Positions 34,947-43,565 of a stretch of DNA of 64,000 bases are shown here, in pieces. A program made the position numbers and the translations under genes. How positions within the stretch are numbered: the stretch's first letter is position 1; each line of letters starts with the position of its first letter. Source of the DNA: an uncultured Muribaculaceae bacterium (GTDB lineage Bacteria; Bacteroidota; Bacteroidia; Bacteroidales; Muribaculaceae); the NCBI GenBank assembly GCA_934667475.1, contig CAKUMB010000006.1, positions 62,001 through 126,000 on the forward strand, read 5' to 3'. The notes beneath the pieces are model-generated. The model ran no database searches. It had not been told where the DNA came from and worked only from the letters and a program-made list of their open reading frames with translations.

Positions 34947-37030
34947 CGGCCATACACCTCCACCGCACCTTGTGAGGCAATATCGTGAGTGCGCAGCCTC
35001 AGCTTGCGGCACCGCTCCATAAGGGCTTTGCGCTCGCTGGCATGCACCGCCCCCGATATCACATATGCGCCTATGCCGCCGCCATACACCGAGTCCACTA
35101 TACCAATGTCGTTGTGAAACTGTCGTGTGACCACAGCCATGTCGATTTTCAGCCGTCGGCCCACCCGTTGCGCATGTTTCCACCTGCCGTGGCCTATGGC
35201 CACCAGCCGCTTGCCGCCAAGGTGGGCATAGGGTGGCTTTATCAGCGCGTCGGCCCGGTGCAGCTCATCTGCCTGCTGCAGCTGGCCTATGCCGTGGTGG
35301 GCAAGAAAACCGCTGTTGGTGTCGGCGAAGCGCTGCAGATCGAATGAGTCGTTGTCGGGCGTCCACACCACCGCTTTGCCATTGCTGAAGGCCACGATGG
35401 GCGTGGAGTCGAATGAGTTGAACACCACAAGGCCCGACTTGGGCGTGTTCCACGCCACCGTGGCGGCGTGCGCCACTCCTGCCACAAGCAGAGCCGCTGC
35501 CCACAGCACTGGGGGGCGGCTGCGGTGTCTCGCCCACACAGCCATGCAGCACATTATGCCAAAGTATATGGCCACTTCGCCCGAAGTCACCCACAGGCCC
35601 GACGCATGCGAGCCCGGCATGGCGCACAACCCGTCAACCATCCACCTCATGGCCAGGCAGTAAGCATCGAGCGCTTTGTCGAGCCATGCAAAGTCGAGCC
35701 CGGCGGCGCACATAGTTACATAGGCTAAGCCTCCCACCATAAAGGCCGGAATTGTGGGCAGAATTAGCATGTTAACGGGCACGGCCAGCAGCGGAATGCT
35801 GTGGAAGTAGTGCGCGGTGAGCATCATGGTCGACAGCGACGCGATGGCCGATGTGGCGGCCAGGGTGCCGATGCGGTAGGCCAGGGTGCTGCGTGTGGCG
35901 GCGTTGGCCGTGCGGCGGCCAAACACCAGCAGTGCCGCCACCGTGGTGTAGCTCAGCTGGAAGCCGGCGTTGTGCAGTGCCGATGGCGAGAACAGCAGCG
36001 TGAGCGTAGCGGCTGCTGCCAGCGAGTTGAGCGGCGATGCCTTGCGTCCCAGCATTACCGCCACCGACACAAACGCTGTCATCACCGTGGCCCTCACCAC
36101 CGATGGCTGAAGTCCCGTGAACGCGTCGAAGGCCACCAGCGCCACCAGCGTCAGTGCCAGCCGCAGTTTCTTGAGCTGCGCATAGTCGAGCGGCATCAGC
36201 AGCCACCACACCACCAGCCCTATCAGTCCCACGTGCAGTCCGCTCAGCGCCAGCACGTGGGCAATGCCCGCGTTGGCAAAGTCGCGGCGCGTGTCGATGT
36301 CAATCAGGCTGTCGTCGCCCAGCAGCAGTGCCGCCACCAGGTCTTGCGTGCTTTGCTGGGTGCGCCCCGAGGCCACGCGGCGCATCATCTCGGTTCTGGC
36401 GTTGCCCAGCTTGTTGAGCAGTGTGGGGGCTTCGCCCACCTTAATCAGCCGCTGCTCAGGCCCCAAGTGCTGTGCGTACACTATGCCCTGCTGCCTTAGC
36501 AGGGCGGCAAAGTCGGTCTCGTCGGGGTTGCCCATGTTGCGCACGGGCTGCAGGTCGGCTTTGAAGGCCACCAGCTGGCCATGGCGCAGGCTGTAGTCAC
36601 AGCCGCTGGTGCTGAGCCTTATGGTGGAGTGGGGCAGCGGGGCGCCGCTGCCGCTTTGCAGCAGCGTCACGTTGGCTATAGTTGAAAAGTCGCGGAACGA
36701 AACCATGTCGATGCGCCCCACGGCCACAGTGCCGTTGATGCGGCTGGTGTCTAGTGTGGCTGGCTGCTGCACAAGTGCTGCACACCAGCCTATGGCCAGC
36801 GCCGCCAGCGCTATGGGCGCGGTGTGCAGCGGCCTCAGTGCCTGCCGCCGCCCCATGCTGCGTCCAGCCACAGCGAGCGCAACTGAAATGGCGGCCGCCG
36901 TCGTGACAGCCGCTATGGGCAATATGGGGCTGTTGCAGTGCTCAAAGGCCAATATGCCACAAGCCAGTGGCACCAAAATGCGCAGCATTGGCACAGTGGC
37001 GAGCAGCGGCGTGCGGCTTGGGTCGGCCAT
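34943..37030 (-). CDS. comEC: ComEC/Rec2-family membrane channel protein
   Basis: ComEC proteins form the inner-membrane channel for single-stranded DNA uptake in natural transformation. The 695-residue protein has N-terminal helices, a DUF4131-like beta region (about 55-190) and the Competence domain (about 225-490), containing ANAGIAHVLALSGLHVGLIG. The C-terminal region (about 530-695) is in the place of the metallo-beta-lactamase domain, but no HxHxDH metal motif is visible. The nuclease domain is therefore either degenerate or missing its metal site. It lies 25 bp after aroE on the same strand and may share its promoter. The function in DNA uptake is inferred. Confidence 0.9.
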   Translation of the reverse strand: MADPSRTPLLATVPMLRILVPLACGILAFEHCNSPILPIAAVTTAAAISVALAVAGRSMGRRQALRPLHTAPIALAALAIGWCAALVQQPATLDTSRINGTVAVGRIDMVSFRDFSTIANVTLLQSGSGAPLPHSTIRLSTSGCDYSLRHGQLVAFKADLQPVRNMGNPDETDFAALLRQQGIVYAQHLGPEQRLIKVGEAPTLLNKLGNARTEMMRRVASGRTQQSTQDLVAALLLGDDSLIDIDTRRDFANAGIAHVLALSGLHVGLIGLVVWWLLMPLDYAQLKKLRLALTLVALVAFDAFTGLQPSVVRATVMTAFVSVAVMLGRKASPLNSLAAAATLTLLFSPSALHNAGFQLSYTTVAALLVFGRRTANAATRSTLAYRIGTLAATSAIASLSTMMLTAHYFHSIPLLAVPVNMLILPTIPAFMVGGLAYVTMCAAGLDFAWLDKALDAYCLAMRWMVDGLCAMPGSHASGLWVTSGEVAIYFGIMCCMAVWARHRSRPPVLWAAALLVAGVAHAATVAWNTPKSGLVVFNSFDSTPIVAFSNGKAVVWTPDNDSFDLQRFADTNSGFLAHHGIGQLQQADELHRADALIKPPYAHLGGKRLVAIGHGRWKHAQRVGRRLKIDMAVVTRQFHNDIGIVDSVYGGGIGAYVISGAVHASERKALMERCRKLRLRTHDIASQGAVEVYGR

Positions 37031-37055
37031 GTCGGTTATAGTGAATGGTGCGGTG

Positions 37056-37820
37056 TCACTTCATGTTCCAAATCTCGTAGGACTGGAACGCCTGGAGCAG
37101 CAGCATTTCAAGCCCGTTTTTCACGGTGGCGCCGTGCTGGCGGCACTGCTGCATAAACTTGGTCTCGTCGGGGTTGTAAATCAGGTCGTAGCACAGGTGC
37201 TCGCTGGTGATGAAGCGGTAGGGAATGTCGGGGCACTCGTCCATGTGCGGATACATGCCCAGTGGGGTGGTGTTGACCACAATCTTGTGGGCGTGCATCA
37301 TGGCTTTGGTCAGTTCCTCGTAGGTGAGCGTGCTGGCCGTTTTGCGCCGTGACACAAACTGCACCTCCACGCCCAGCTGGCGCAGCGCATAGGCTATGGC
37401 CCTTGAGGCTCCGCCGGTGCCCAGCACCAGTGCGCGCGTGCATGCCGGCGTCAGCAGCGGCTCTATCGACTTCTGGAAAGCCGAGGCGTCGGTGTTGTAG
37501 CCGCGCAGGCTCAACCCCCCGCCGCCGTCGCGCACAAAGCGAATCACATTCACGGCCCCAATCTCTTCGGCCCCCTCGTCGAGTGAGTCGAGAAACGGAA
37601 TCACCTGCTGCTTGTAGGGCAGTGTCACATTGAGGCCGCACAGGTTGGGTGTCTCGCCAATGACCTCGGAGAGTTTGTTCACATCGTCAATCTCGAAATT
37701 GACGTATTCTGCGCTAATACCCTCCGACTCAAACTTCTGGTTGAAGTAGTCTTTTGAAAACGAGTGTATGAGTGGATATCCTATGAGTCCGTATGTCTTG
37801 TCGACGTGATGCTGTGACAT
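37056..37820 (-). CDS. aroE: Shikimate dehydrogenase
   Basis: AroE reduces 3-dehydroshikimate to shikimate with NADPH in aromatic amino-acid synthesis. The 254-residue protein has the substrate site YGLIGYPLIHSFSKDYFN and the catalytic lysine in GLNVTLPYK (Lys70). The Rossmann loop is VLGTGGASRAIAYAL (about 130-144), followed by VNTTPLGMYP. Length is slightly shorter than the E. coli enzyme (272), as usual in Bacteroidota. It precedes comEC by 25 bp. A TATTTTTG element on the minus strand at 37871-37878 may be its promoter. Confidence 0.95.
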   Translation of the reverse strand: MSQHHVDKTYGLIGYPLIHSFSKDYFNQKFESEGISAEYVNFEIDDVNKLSEVIGETPNLCGLNVTLPYKQQVIPFLDSLDEGAEEIGAVNVIRFVRDGGGGLSLRGYNTDASAFQKSIEPLLTPACTRALVLGTGGASRAIAYALRQLGVEVQFVSRRKTASTLTYEELTKAMMHAHKIVVNTTPLGMYPHMDECPDIPYRFITSEHLCYDLIYNPDETKFMQQCRQHGATVKNGLEMLLLQAFQSYEIWNMK

Positions 37821-37870
37821 GTTGCTATGCGTTAATTATTAGTGTGACACGTTAGAAAAAATCAATAATG

Positions 37871-37878
37871 CAAAAATA
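37871..37878 (-). promoter_or_regulatory. Predicted aroE-comEC promoter, -7 element
   Basis: The minus strand reads TATTTTTG, a match to TAnnTTTG, 51 bp before the aroE ATG. No clear -33 box is seen. Confidence 0.45.
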
Positions 37879-37942
37879 GCGTTTTTTCGCATTCGCTGAA
37901 AAAATGCGGCCACATATATTAATGCAAGTGGCGGTTTTTTGT

Positions 37943-37950
37943 TAATTTTG
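37943..37950 (+). promoter_or_regulatory. Predicted -7 element upstream of the MCE gene
   Basis: TAATTTTG matches TAnnTTTG. It is 168 bp before the start at 38118, which would give a long leader; the -33 region lacks a clear TTTG. Confidence 0.4.
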
Positions 37951-38117
37951 CACCATATTGGCTTTGCAGCGCACTGCGCCAATGGAATATTGACTATATA
38001 AATGTAGTTATGGAACAGCGCCCTTTCGCCTATTTTGGCTAATATTGCAAAATGTTTCGCAGCCGTTGCGGGGCGTGAATTCAAACTATTGATTAATAAC
38101 ACATAGCAAACTATAAA

Positions 38118-39026
38118 ATGAAATCATTCTTCACCAAGAACGTTCTGATTGCACTCACTGTGGTGGTCAGCCTGTGCCTGCTCTATTGGGGCGTTGAATA
38201 CCTCAAGGGCATCAACCTGTTTAAGCCGGCCAATTTCTACTATGCCAAGTTTGAAAAGGTTGAGGGCCTCACGGTTTCGGCGCCGGTCACTGTCAATGGC
38301 TTCCAGGTGGGTCAGGTTAGGGAGATAAACTATGACTATGCCGACAACCAGATTACGGTGCTCATGAGCCTCGACAAAGAGCTGCGGGTGCCGCGCGGCT
38401 CGCAGGTGTCGCTGTCGAGCGACATTCTCGGCACCGCCGCGCTCACGCTCAATCTGGCCAAGAGCGACTCTTATTATAATGTGGGCGACGAGATTCCCAC
38501 CGCCGTCAAGGCCGGCCTTATGGACAAGGTGGGCGACGACGTGATGCCGCAGGTGGTGGCCATGCTGCCAAAAATCGACTCGATTCTGAGCAATGTGAAC
38601 GGCGTGCTGTCGAATCCCGCCATCAACACTTCGGTGTCGCGGCTCGACGGCATCACAGCCGAACTGGCCCGCAGTTCGCAGCAGCTTACGCTGCTCATGA
38701 ACAGCCTCAACCGTTCGGTGCCCGGCATCATGGGCGACGTGAAGGGCGTCACAGGCAACCTCTACACTGCCTCGGGCGACATCAAGCACCTCTCGGCCAA
38801 TGTGCGCAACATGCCTCTCGACTCCACCATCAAGAGTCTCAACGCCACAGTGGCCAATCTGCAGGCCCTCTCGGCCAAACTCAACAACAAGGAGTCGTCG
38901 CTCGGCCTGCTGCTCAACGACAAGGCATTGTATAACAACGCCAACAGCTCGGTCATGAGCCTCGACTCGCTGCTCAAGGATGTTAAGAAAAATCCTAAGC
39001 GCTACGTCACCATCAAGGTGTTCTGA
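38118..39026 (+). CDS. MlaD/MCE-family lipid-transport protein
   Basis: MCE proteins form hexameric rings that move phospholipids between the inner and outer membranes. The 302-residue protein has one N-terminal membrane helix (about 9-27) and a single MCE domain (about 38-115: KVEGLTVSAPVTVNGFQVGQV, ending SDILGTAALTLNL). A helical C-terminal part (about 140-285) ends with a typical SSLGLLLNDKALYNNANSS. No MlaE permease or MlaF ATPase is adjacent. It is monocistronic with a strong terminator at 39049. The domain assignment is firm; transport direction is unknown. Confidence 0.9.
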   Translation: MKSFFTKNVLIALTVVVSLCLLYWGVEYLKGINLFKPANFYYAKFEKVEGLTVSAPVTVNGFQVGQVREINYDYADNQITVLMSLDKELRVPRGSQVSLSSDILGTAALTLNLAKSDSYYNVGDEIPTAVKAGLMDKVGDDVMPQVVAMLPKIDSILSNVNGVLSNPAINTSVSRLDGITAELARSSQQLTLLMNSLNRSVPGIMGDVKGVTGNLYTASGDIKHLSANVRNMPLDSTIKSLNATVANLQALSAKLNNKESSLGLLLNDKALYNNANSSVMSLDSLLKDVKKNPKRYVTIKVF

Positions 39027-39048
39027 CGCTTACCGACAAATATGCATG

Positions 39049-39093
39049 TTAGTCCATTGTTTAGAAGTACTCTAAATAATGGGCTAATTTTTT
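39049..39093 (+). terminator. Intrinsic terminator after the MCE gene
   Basis: A 17-bp stem (39049-39065 with 39071-39087, containing two G-U type mismatches) and a 5-nt loop are followed by six T. Confidence 0.88.
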
Positions 39094-39290
39094 ATTGCTG
39101 AAAAATAGATGTAATGCTTTGATATTTAGTCTGTTGGACCATATTATTACACATAACTGGTAGGTGCGTTGCGGAGTTTTGCACAAGGTGTAACACATTG
39201 ACTTATCGTGCAATAAGCCTTAGGCATCGGTGGCACTGACATGAGCCAACTGCAAGTCTGCAAATTGCTGCAAATCAGCCTTGTTACATC

Positions 39291-39325
39291 AGCCGTAAAA
39301 TATGCAAATTTTTTTCGGCTTTTTT
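39291..39325 (+). terminator. Terminator-like hairpin in the dnaA upstream region
   Basis: AGCCG (39291-39295) pairs with CGGCT (39316-39320), extended by an A-rich/T-rich arm pair, and is followed by TTTTT. It lies about 200 bp beyond the MCE-gene terminator and before dnaA, so it may end a small RNA or act as an attenuator. Confidence 0.5.
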
Positions 39326-39403
39326 ATGAACAATTTTAGCCCCAATTTTGCAGTGCGAAAAGTTACATGTTAAGCATATAATCACATTCATAACGTAAAC
39401 GAT

Positions 39404-40783
39404 ATGGTATCTAACACGGTTTTACAACAGTGGAAAAATTGTCTGCGCATCATCAGCGACAATTTGTCGGCCGAGCAGTTCAACGCTTGGTTCGCCCCTA
39501 TTGTGCCTGTCGATTACGATGACGGGCGCAACAATTTGTTTCTCAGCGTGCCGTCGCAGTTCTTTATCGAGCAGATAGAGAGCCGCTACCTCAACCTGCT
39601 GTGCTCGGCTCTGCGCCGCGAGTTTGGCGACAATGTGCAGCTCAGCTACCGCCTTAGGGTGGTGAAAGACAACCCGTCGAGCGAAATCACGCTCAACGAG
39701 CAGAATCGCGGACGCAAAGTGAGCATTAGCAACCCCTTTGCCGAGCCGGAATACGACGACATCGACCCGCAGCTTAACACCAACTACACATTCGAGAACT
39801 ATTGCGGCAGCCAGAGCAACAAGCTGGCCGTGAGCATTGGCATGGCCATCGCCACCGACCCCAATTGCAAGACGTTCAACCCCCTGTTTATATTCGGCCC
39901 CACCGGCGTGGGCAAAACCCACCTGATTCAGGCCATCGGTTTGAAAATAAAGGAGCAGTTTCCGCGCACCCGTGTGCTCTATCTCACAGCGCGCGTGTTC
40001 GAGAGCCAGTATACCACAGCCGTGCGCAACAACCGCGTCAACGACTTCATAGCATTCTACCAGAGCATCGATGTGCTCATACTCGACGATGTGCAGGAGT
40101 TTGCCGGCAAGACGGCCACGCAAAACACCTTTTTCCACATCTTCAACCACCTGCACCAAAACAAGAAGCAACTCATCTTGTCGAGCGATTGCCGCCCGAG
40201 CGACCTCGACGGCATGGTGCCGCGCCTCATTTCACGCTTCAAGTGGGGCATGACGGTGGAACTCACCAAGCCCGATTACACCCTGCGCCGCGACGTGCTG
40301 AAGATGCGCGCCTCGCAAGATGGCTTGTCGATAAGCGCCGACGTGCTCGACTTCATTGCCCAAAACGTTACCGACAGCGTGCGTGAACTCGAGGGCATTG
40401 TGGTGGCCCTGCTGGCACACGCCACCATGCTCAACCAGGAAATCACCGTCGACCTCGCACGCGTGGTCATAGCCAACTGCGTGAAGGTGAGCAAGCGCCA
40501 AGTCACATTCGAAAAGATTGCCGAGACTGTGGCCAGCCACTACAACATCGACACCGAGCTGCTCTACGGCAAGTCGCGCAAGCGTGAAATTTCCGATGCC
40601 CGCCAGCTGGTGATGTATTTTGCAAAAAAGGACACCCAGCTCTCGTCCACCAACATCGGCATGCGCCTGCAGCGCAACCACGCCACCGTGCTCCATGCCT
40701 GCAAGCAGATAGAGCAGCGCATATCGGTTGAAAAGAAGTTCCAGGAAGACGTCGAAAAAATCGAAAACGAACTCCGCAACTAA
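39404..40783 (+). CDS. dnaA: Chromosomal replication initiator DnaA
   Basis: DnaA opens the replication origin. The 459-residue protein has domain I (about 1-90, LQQWKNCLRIISDNLS), a short linker, and the AAA+ domain with Walker A GPTGVGKT (165-172) and Walker B VLILDDVQEF (224-233). The C-terminal DNA-binding domain contains the signature NHATVLHACKQIE. Length is normal. dnaN is about 15 kb away and not adjacent, as usual in Bacteroidota. No exact DnaA box was found in the 377 bp upstream, so autoregulation is not visible. Confidence 0.97.
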   Translation: MVSNTVLQQWKNCLRIISDNLSAEQFNAWFAPIVPVDYDDGRNNLFLSVPSQFFIEQIESRYLNLLCSALRREFGDNVQLSYRLRVVKDNPSSEITLNEQNRGRKVSISNPFAEPEYDDIDPQLNTNYTFENYCGSQSNKLAVSIGMAIATDPNCKTFNPLFIFGPTGVGKTHLIQAIGLKIKEQFPRTRVLYLTARVFESQYTTAVRNNRVNDFIAFYQSIDVLILDDVQEFAGKTATQNTFFHIFNHLHQNKKQLILSSDCRPSDLDGMVPRLISRFKWGMTVELTKPDYTLRRDVLKMRASQDGLSISADVLDFIAQNVTDSVRELEGIVVALLAHATMLNQEITVDLARVVIANCVKVSKRQVTFEKIAETVASHYNIDTELLYGKSRKREISDARQLVMYFAKKDTQLSSTNIGMRLQRNHATVLHACKQIEQRISVEKKFQEDVEKIENELRN

Positions 40784-40863
40784 TCTTTTTTCCCACCTCT
40801 TCCCTAACACTATTGCTTTTCCAGAAAGCAGCTGAATTCGCTTAGCTTAAACACATAAACAGA

Positions 40864-42231
40864 ATGAACAATAAGGAAGCTAACACCACCCACCATACGT
40901 GGACTTATTCTCCAGGGCAGAAAGCCGTGAAGTGGGACTACTGCCAAAAGCAGGGTATTATGTGCCTTGATTGGAGCGAGGTGCCCGATTTGATGCAGTT
41001 TAAGTCGCGCCAAGAGATAATTGCGTTTTTGCAGACGCTTAATGGCAAGCCCAACGCTTCGTTTAAAAACATCAGTCTTGCCCTGTGGCAGTTTGCCAAC
41101 GAAATGCAAGAGGGCGATGTGATACACGCCAAGGTGGGCACCGACACTATAGTGGGTCGAGGCATTGTGGAGGGCGGATACTATTACAGTGCTCAAGAGC
41201 CCGACTTCAGGCATAGGCGCAAGGTGCGCTGGACGCACGTGGGTAAGTGGAAGGTGCCGCATGAATACATTGCGTCGAAAACCCTTACCGACGTTACTCC
41301 ATATCCCAGCGAAGTGGCCAATTGCGAACGCATAATTCTGGATGCTGAAAATGAGCCAGTTGTTGCCGGGCATCCGGCTGCCTACACCAAGGCAGATTTT
41401 CTGCACGAGGTGTTTGTTTCCGATGAGCGCTATGAGCAGATGCGTGGCTTGCTGCACTACAAGAAAAATGTCATTTTGCAAGGAGCACCAGGCGTGGGTA
41501 AAACGTTTGTTGCAAAGCGGCTCGCCTATTCACTGATGGGTTGCAAGGACGATTCCAGAGTTGAAATGGTGCAGTTTCACCAAAGCTACAGCTACGAAGA
41601 CTTCATAATGGGCTATAGGCCCAACGCCAATGGCGGCTTCGACCTTACATCAGGAATCTTCTATAATTTCTGTCTAAAGGCAAAGGGCGATGCTGACCAT
41701 AGCTATTTCTTCATTATTGATGAGATAAACCGTGGCAACTTGAGTAAAATTTTTGGCGAGCTGCTAATGCTCATTGAGAATGATTACCGTGGGCAAGAAA
41801 TAAAATTGGCCTACAATCAAATGCCGTTTTCTGTGCCGGCCAACCTGTATATTATAGGTATGATGAACACGGCCGACCGCAGTCTTGCTATGATCGACTA
41901 TGCATTGCGGCGCCGCTTTAGCTTTGTTGAAATTGAACCCGGTTTTGACTCAGAAGGCTTCAAACGCTATCAGGCAAGCCTCGCGAGTGGCGCGTTTAAC
42001 CGCCTGATTGATGCTGTTAAGGCATTGAATAAGAAAATCGGTAGCGACGATTCGCTTGGCAGCGGTTTTTGCATCGGACACAGCTATTTCTGCAATCAGA
42101 TGGAGTGTAGCAGTGCTTGGCTAAAGAGTGTCGTGGAGTTTGACATTGCTCCTATGCTCAGAGAATATTGGTTCGATAGTAAGGAAACTTCCGAAACTGA
42201 AATTGCAAAACTCGTCAACGCAGTGCAATGA
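40864..42231 (+). CDS. mcrB: McrB-like AAA+ GTPase of a type IV restriction system
   Basis: McrB is the motor subunit of a modification-dependent restriction system; in E. coli it uses GTP. The 455-residue protein starts with a PUA/EVE-like domain (about 12-135, GDVIHAKVGTDTIVGRGIV then RRKVRWTHVGKW), which in related proteins reads modified bases. The AAA+ domain has Walker A GAPGVGKT (207-214), the FHQSYSYEDFIMGYRP segment, Walker B FFIIDEINR (282-290), and the McrB signature MNTADRS (334-340) followed by RRRF. It overlaps mcrC by 4 bp. The pair has lower GC and different codon use than its neighbours, which suggests transfer. The modified base recognised is unknown. Confidence 0.92.
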   Translation: MNNKEANTTHHTWTYSPGQKAVKWDYCQKQGIMCLDWSEVPDLMQFKSRQEIIAFLQTLNGKPNASFKNISLALWQFANEMQEGDVIHAKVGTDTIVGRGIVEGGYYYSAQEPDFRHRRKVRWTHVGKWKVPHEYIASKTLTDVTPYPSEVANCERIILDAENEPVVAGHPAAYTKADFLHEVFVSDERYEQMRGLLHYKKNVILQGAPGVGKTFVAKRLAYSLMGCKDDSRVEMVQFHQSYSYEDFIMGYRPNANGGFDLTSGIFYNFCLKAKGDADHSYFFIIDEINRGNLSKIFGELLMLIENDYRGQEIKLAYNQMPFSVPANLYIIGMMNTADRSLAMIDYALRRRFSFVEIEPGFDSEGFKRYQASLASGAFNRLIDAVKALNKKIGSDDSLGSGFCIGHSYFCNQMECSSAWLKSVVEFDIAPMLREYWFDSKETSETEIAKLVNAVQ

Positions 42232-43277
42232 CCGATTATGGCGGAATACCGATAAAGAATATTTTCTACATGCTGGCCTACGCTTTTAAAGAGCTTCGGG
42301 GCAGCAACTATGGACGTGTGGCCACAGAACACTTCGATGGAGTTCACGACCTATTTGCCGAGGTGCTGCAAATTGGCATGTCAAGTCTGCTAAAGCAAGG
42401 GCTGCACCGCGAGTATGTGCCACGCAGCGCGACGCTTTGCACACTGCGCGGCAAGCTCGACGTGAATGGCACCATAGGCGAGCGTATGGCACAACGCACC
42501 GCATTGGCGTGCGAGTTCGATGAACTTTCGGCCGACAATACCTTTAATCAGATTCTTAAATCCACGTCGGCATTGCTCATGGCAAGCAGTGAAGTGAGCA
42601 AACCGAGAAAGGCCGCTTTGCGTCGGCTGATGCCATTTTTCAGCGAAGTAGGTGTTGCTGATTTGAAATTGCTTAAATGGGGGCGGCTGCGATACGACCG
42701 CAATTCGCGCACCTACCAAATGCTACACACCATATGCTATTTCATTGTGTCCGACTTGCTGCCTACCACCGAGGCAGGCGGCAGTCACGCTCGGCAATTC
42801 ACCGATTCCAATATGGCTCTGCTGTTTCAGCGCTTCATAATGGCCTATTACCATCGCTGGCATCCTGAATTGAAAGCAAGAGCCAAGATGGTAGACTGGA
42901 ACATAAGCAAAAATGCACCGCAATCGTCATTGTTGCCCACCATGAACACCGATGTCACATTGTCGTTTCCTAGTGGCCGAACCCTCATTATCGACGCCAA
43001 GTTTTATTCGCGCACGTTGCAGGAGCACTATGGACGGCTGTCGATTCACTCGGCCAACATCTATCAAATCCACACGTATGTTACCAATGAAGATAAGGCC
43101 CATACAGGCAAGGTCGATGGTATGCTGCTCTATGCAAAGACCACTGCCTACGGGGCTCTTTCGGAGCAAATGACCCTCAATGATGGTAACATCATTATGT
43201 TTCGCACATTGGATTTAAGTCTGGATTTCGAGGCAATCAAAAATCAGCTGGAAGAAATTCTAAACTATCGCACATAG
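42228..43277 (+). CDS. mcrC: McrC-like nuclease subunit of a type IV restriction system
   Basis: McrC is the nuclease subunit that acts with McrB. The 349-residue protein has the N-terminal DYGGIPIKNIFYMLAYAF, the family segment LSADNTFNQILKSTSALL, and a C-terminal PD-(D/E)xK nuclease. The acidic residues are Asp242 (TDVTLSF) and Asp256 with Lys258 (IIDAKFYS). No inactivating change is seen, so it is predicted to be active. It starts within the mcrB stop (ATGA overlap), which suggests tight co-translation. GC is low like mcrB. Confidence 0.92.
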   Translation: MTDYGGIPIKNIFYMLAYAFKELRGSNYGRVATEHFDGVHDLFAEVLQIGMSSLLKQGLHREYVPRSATLCTLRGKLDVNGTIGERMAQRTALACEFDELSADNTFNQILKSTSALLMASSEVSKPRKAALRRLMPFFSEVGVADLKLLKWGRLRYDRNSRTYQMLHTICYFIVSDLLPTTEAGGSHARQFTDSNMALLFQRFIMAYYHRWHPELKARAKMVDWNISKNAPQSSLLPTMNTDVTLSFPSGRTLIIDAKFYSRTLQEHYGRLSIHSANIYQIHTYVTNEDKAHTGKVDGMLLYAKTTAYGALSEQMTLNDGNIIMFRTLDLSLDFEAIKNQLEEILNYRT

Positions 43278-43306
43278 CCACCCGTGAGTCACAACAGAAT
43301 CCACTT

Positions 43307-43320
43307 GTGACACGTGTCAC
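43307..43320. repeat. 14-bp perfect palindrome after mcrC
   Basis: GTGACACGTGTCAC reads the same on both strands. A second small inverted repeat (CCACATTGTGG at 43320-43330) lies next to it. Either an operator or a recombination scar is possible. Confidence 0.6.
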
Positions 43321-43342
43321 CACATTGTGGCGCGCGGATGGC

Positions 43343-43358
43343 AATCCCGTTAGGGATT
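43343..43358. repeat. REP-like palindrome in the mcrC-nifJ spacer
   Basis: AATCCCGTTAGGGATT forms a 6-bp stem with a 4-nt GTTA loop, flanked by GGC and GG. The CCCGTTAGGG core resembles short dispersed repeats of other bacteria; only this copy was noticed in the window. Confidence 0.45.
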
Positions 43359-43490
43359 GGATGTGTGTAGGCAGGTATGCAGCGGTGGCCTTGGCTGCCG
43401 CGAAATGCCTGCTTCGGGGGTGTTTGTATGCAAGGCATTCCAGAGGAATGCGACACCAGGAGGTTTTGCGACACTATGGCGCACAAGGGC

Positions 43491-43537
43491 AAAAAAACAG
43501 CAGAGCCTGCAACCCAAACTTGAGTTGCAGGCTCTGC
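43491..43537 (-). terminator. Intrinsic terminator of nifJ
   Basis: A 14-bp stem (GCAGAGCCTGCAAC at 43500-43513 with its complement at 43524-43537); on the minus strand it is followed by seven T (the A-run at 43491-43497). Confidence 0.92.
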
Positions 43538-43565
43538 GATGTGTATTGTGCGTTGTTACTTGCGC

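Larger units (their letters stand above)
37821..38117. other. Divergent intergenic region between aroE and the MCE gene
   Basis: This AT-rich spacer of 297 bp holds one predicted -7 element for each direction (37871-37878 minus, 37943-37950 plus). A further near match (TAATATTG) lies at 38040-38047. No gene is seen. Confidence 0.55.
39027..39403. other. Intergenic region upstream of dnaA
   Basis: This AT-rich spacer of 377 bp carries the MCE-gene terminator (39049-39093) and a second terminator-like hairpin (39291-39325) placed 79 bp before the dnaA ATG. No exact DnaA box (TTATNCACA) was found on either strand, so it is not called an origin. A clear TAnnTTTG promoter for dnaA was not found; CCAATTTTG near 39342-39350 is one mismatch away. 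Confidence 0.6.

Noticed and set aside
39027..39403. Replication origin upstream of dnaA
   Set aside because: No exact TTATNCACA box was found on either strand; an AT-rich spacer alone is not enough.
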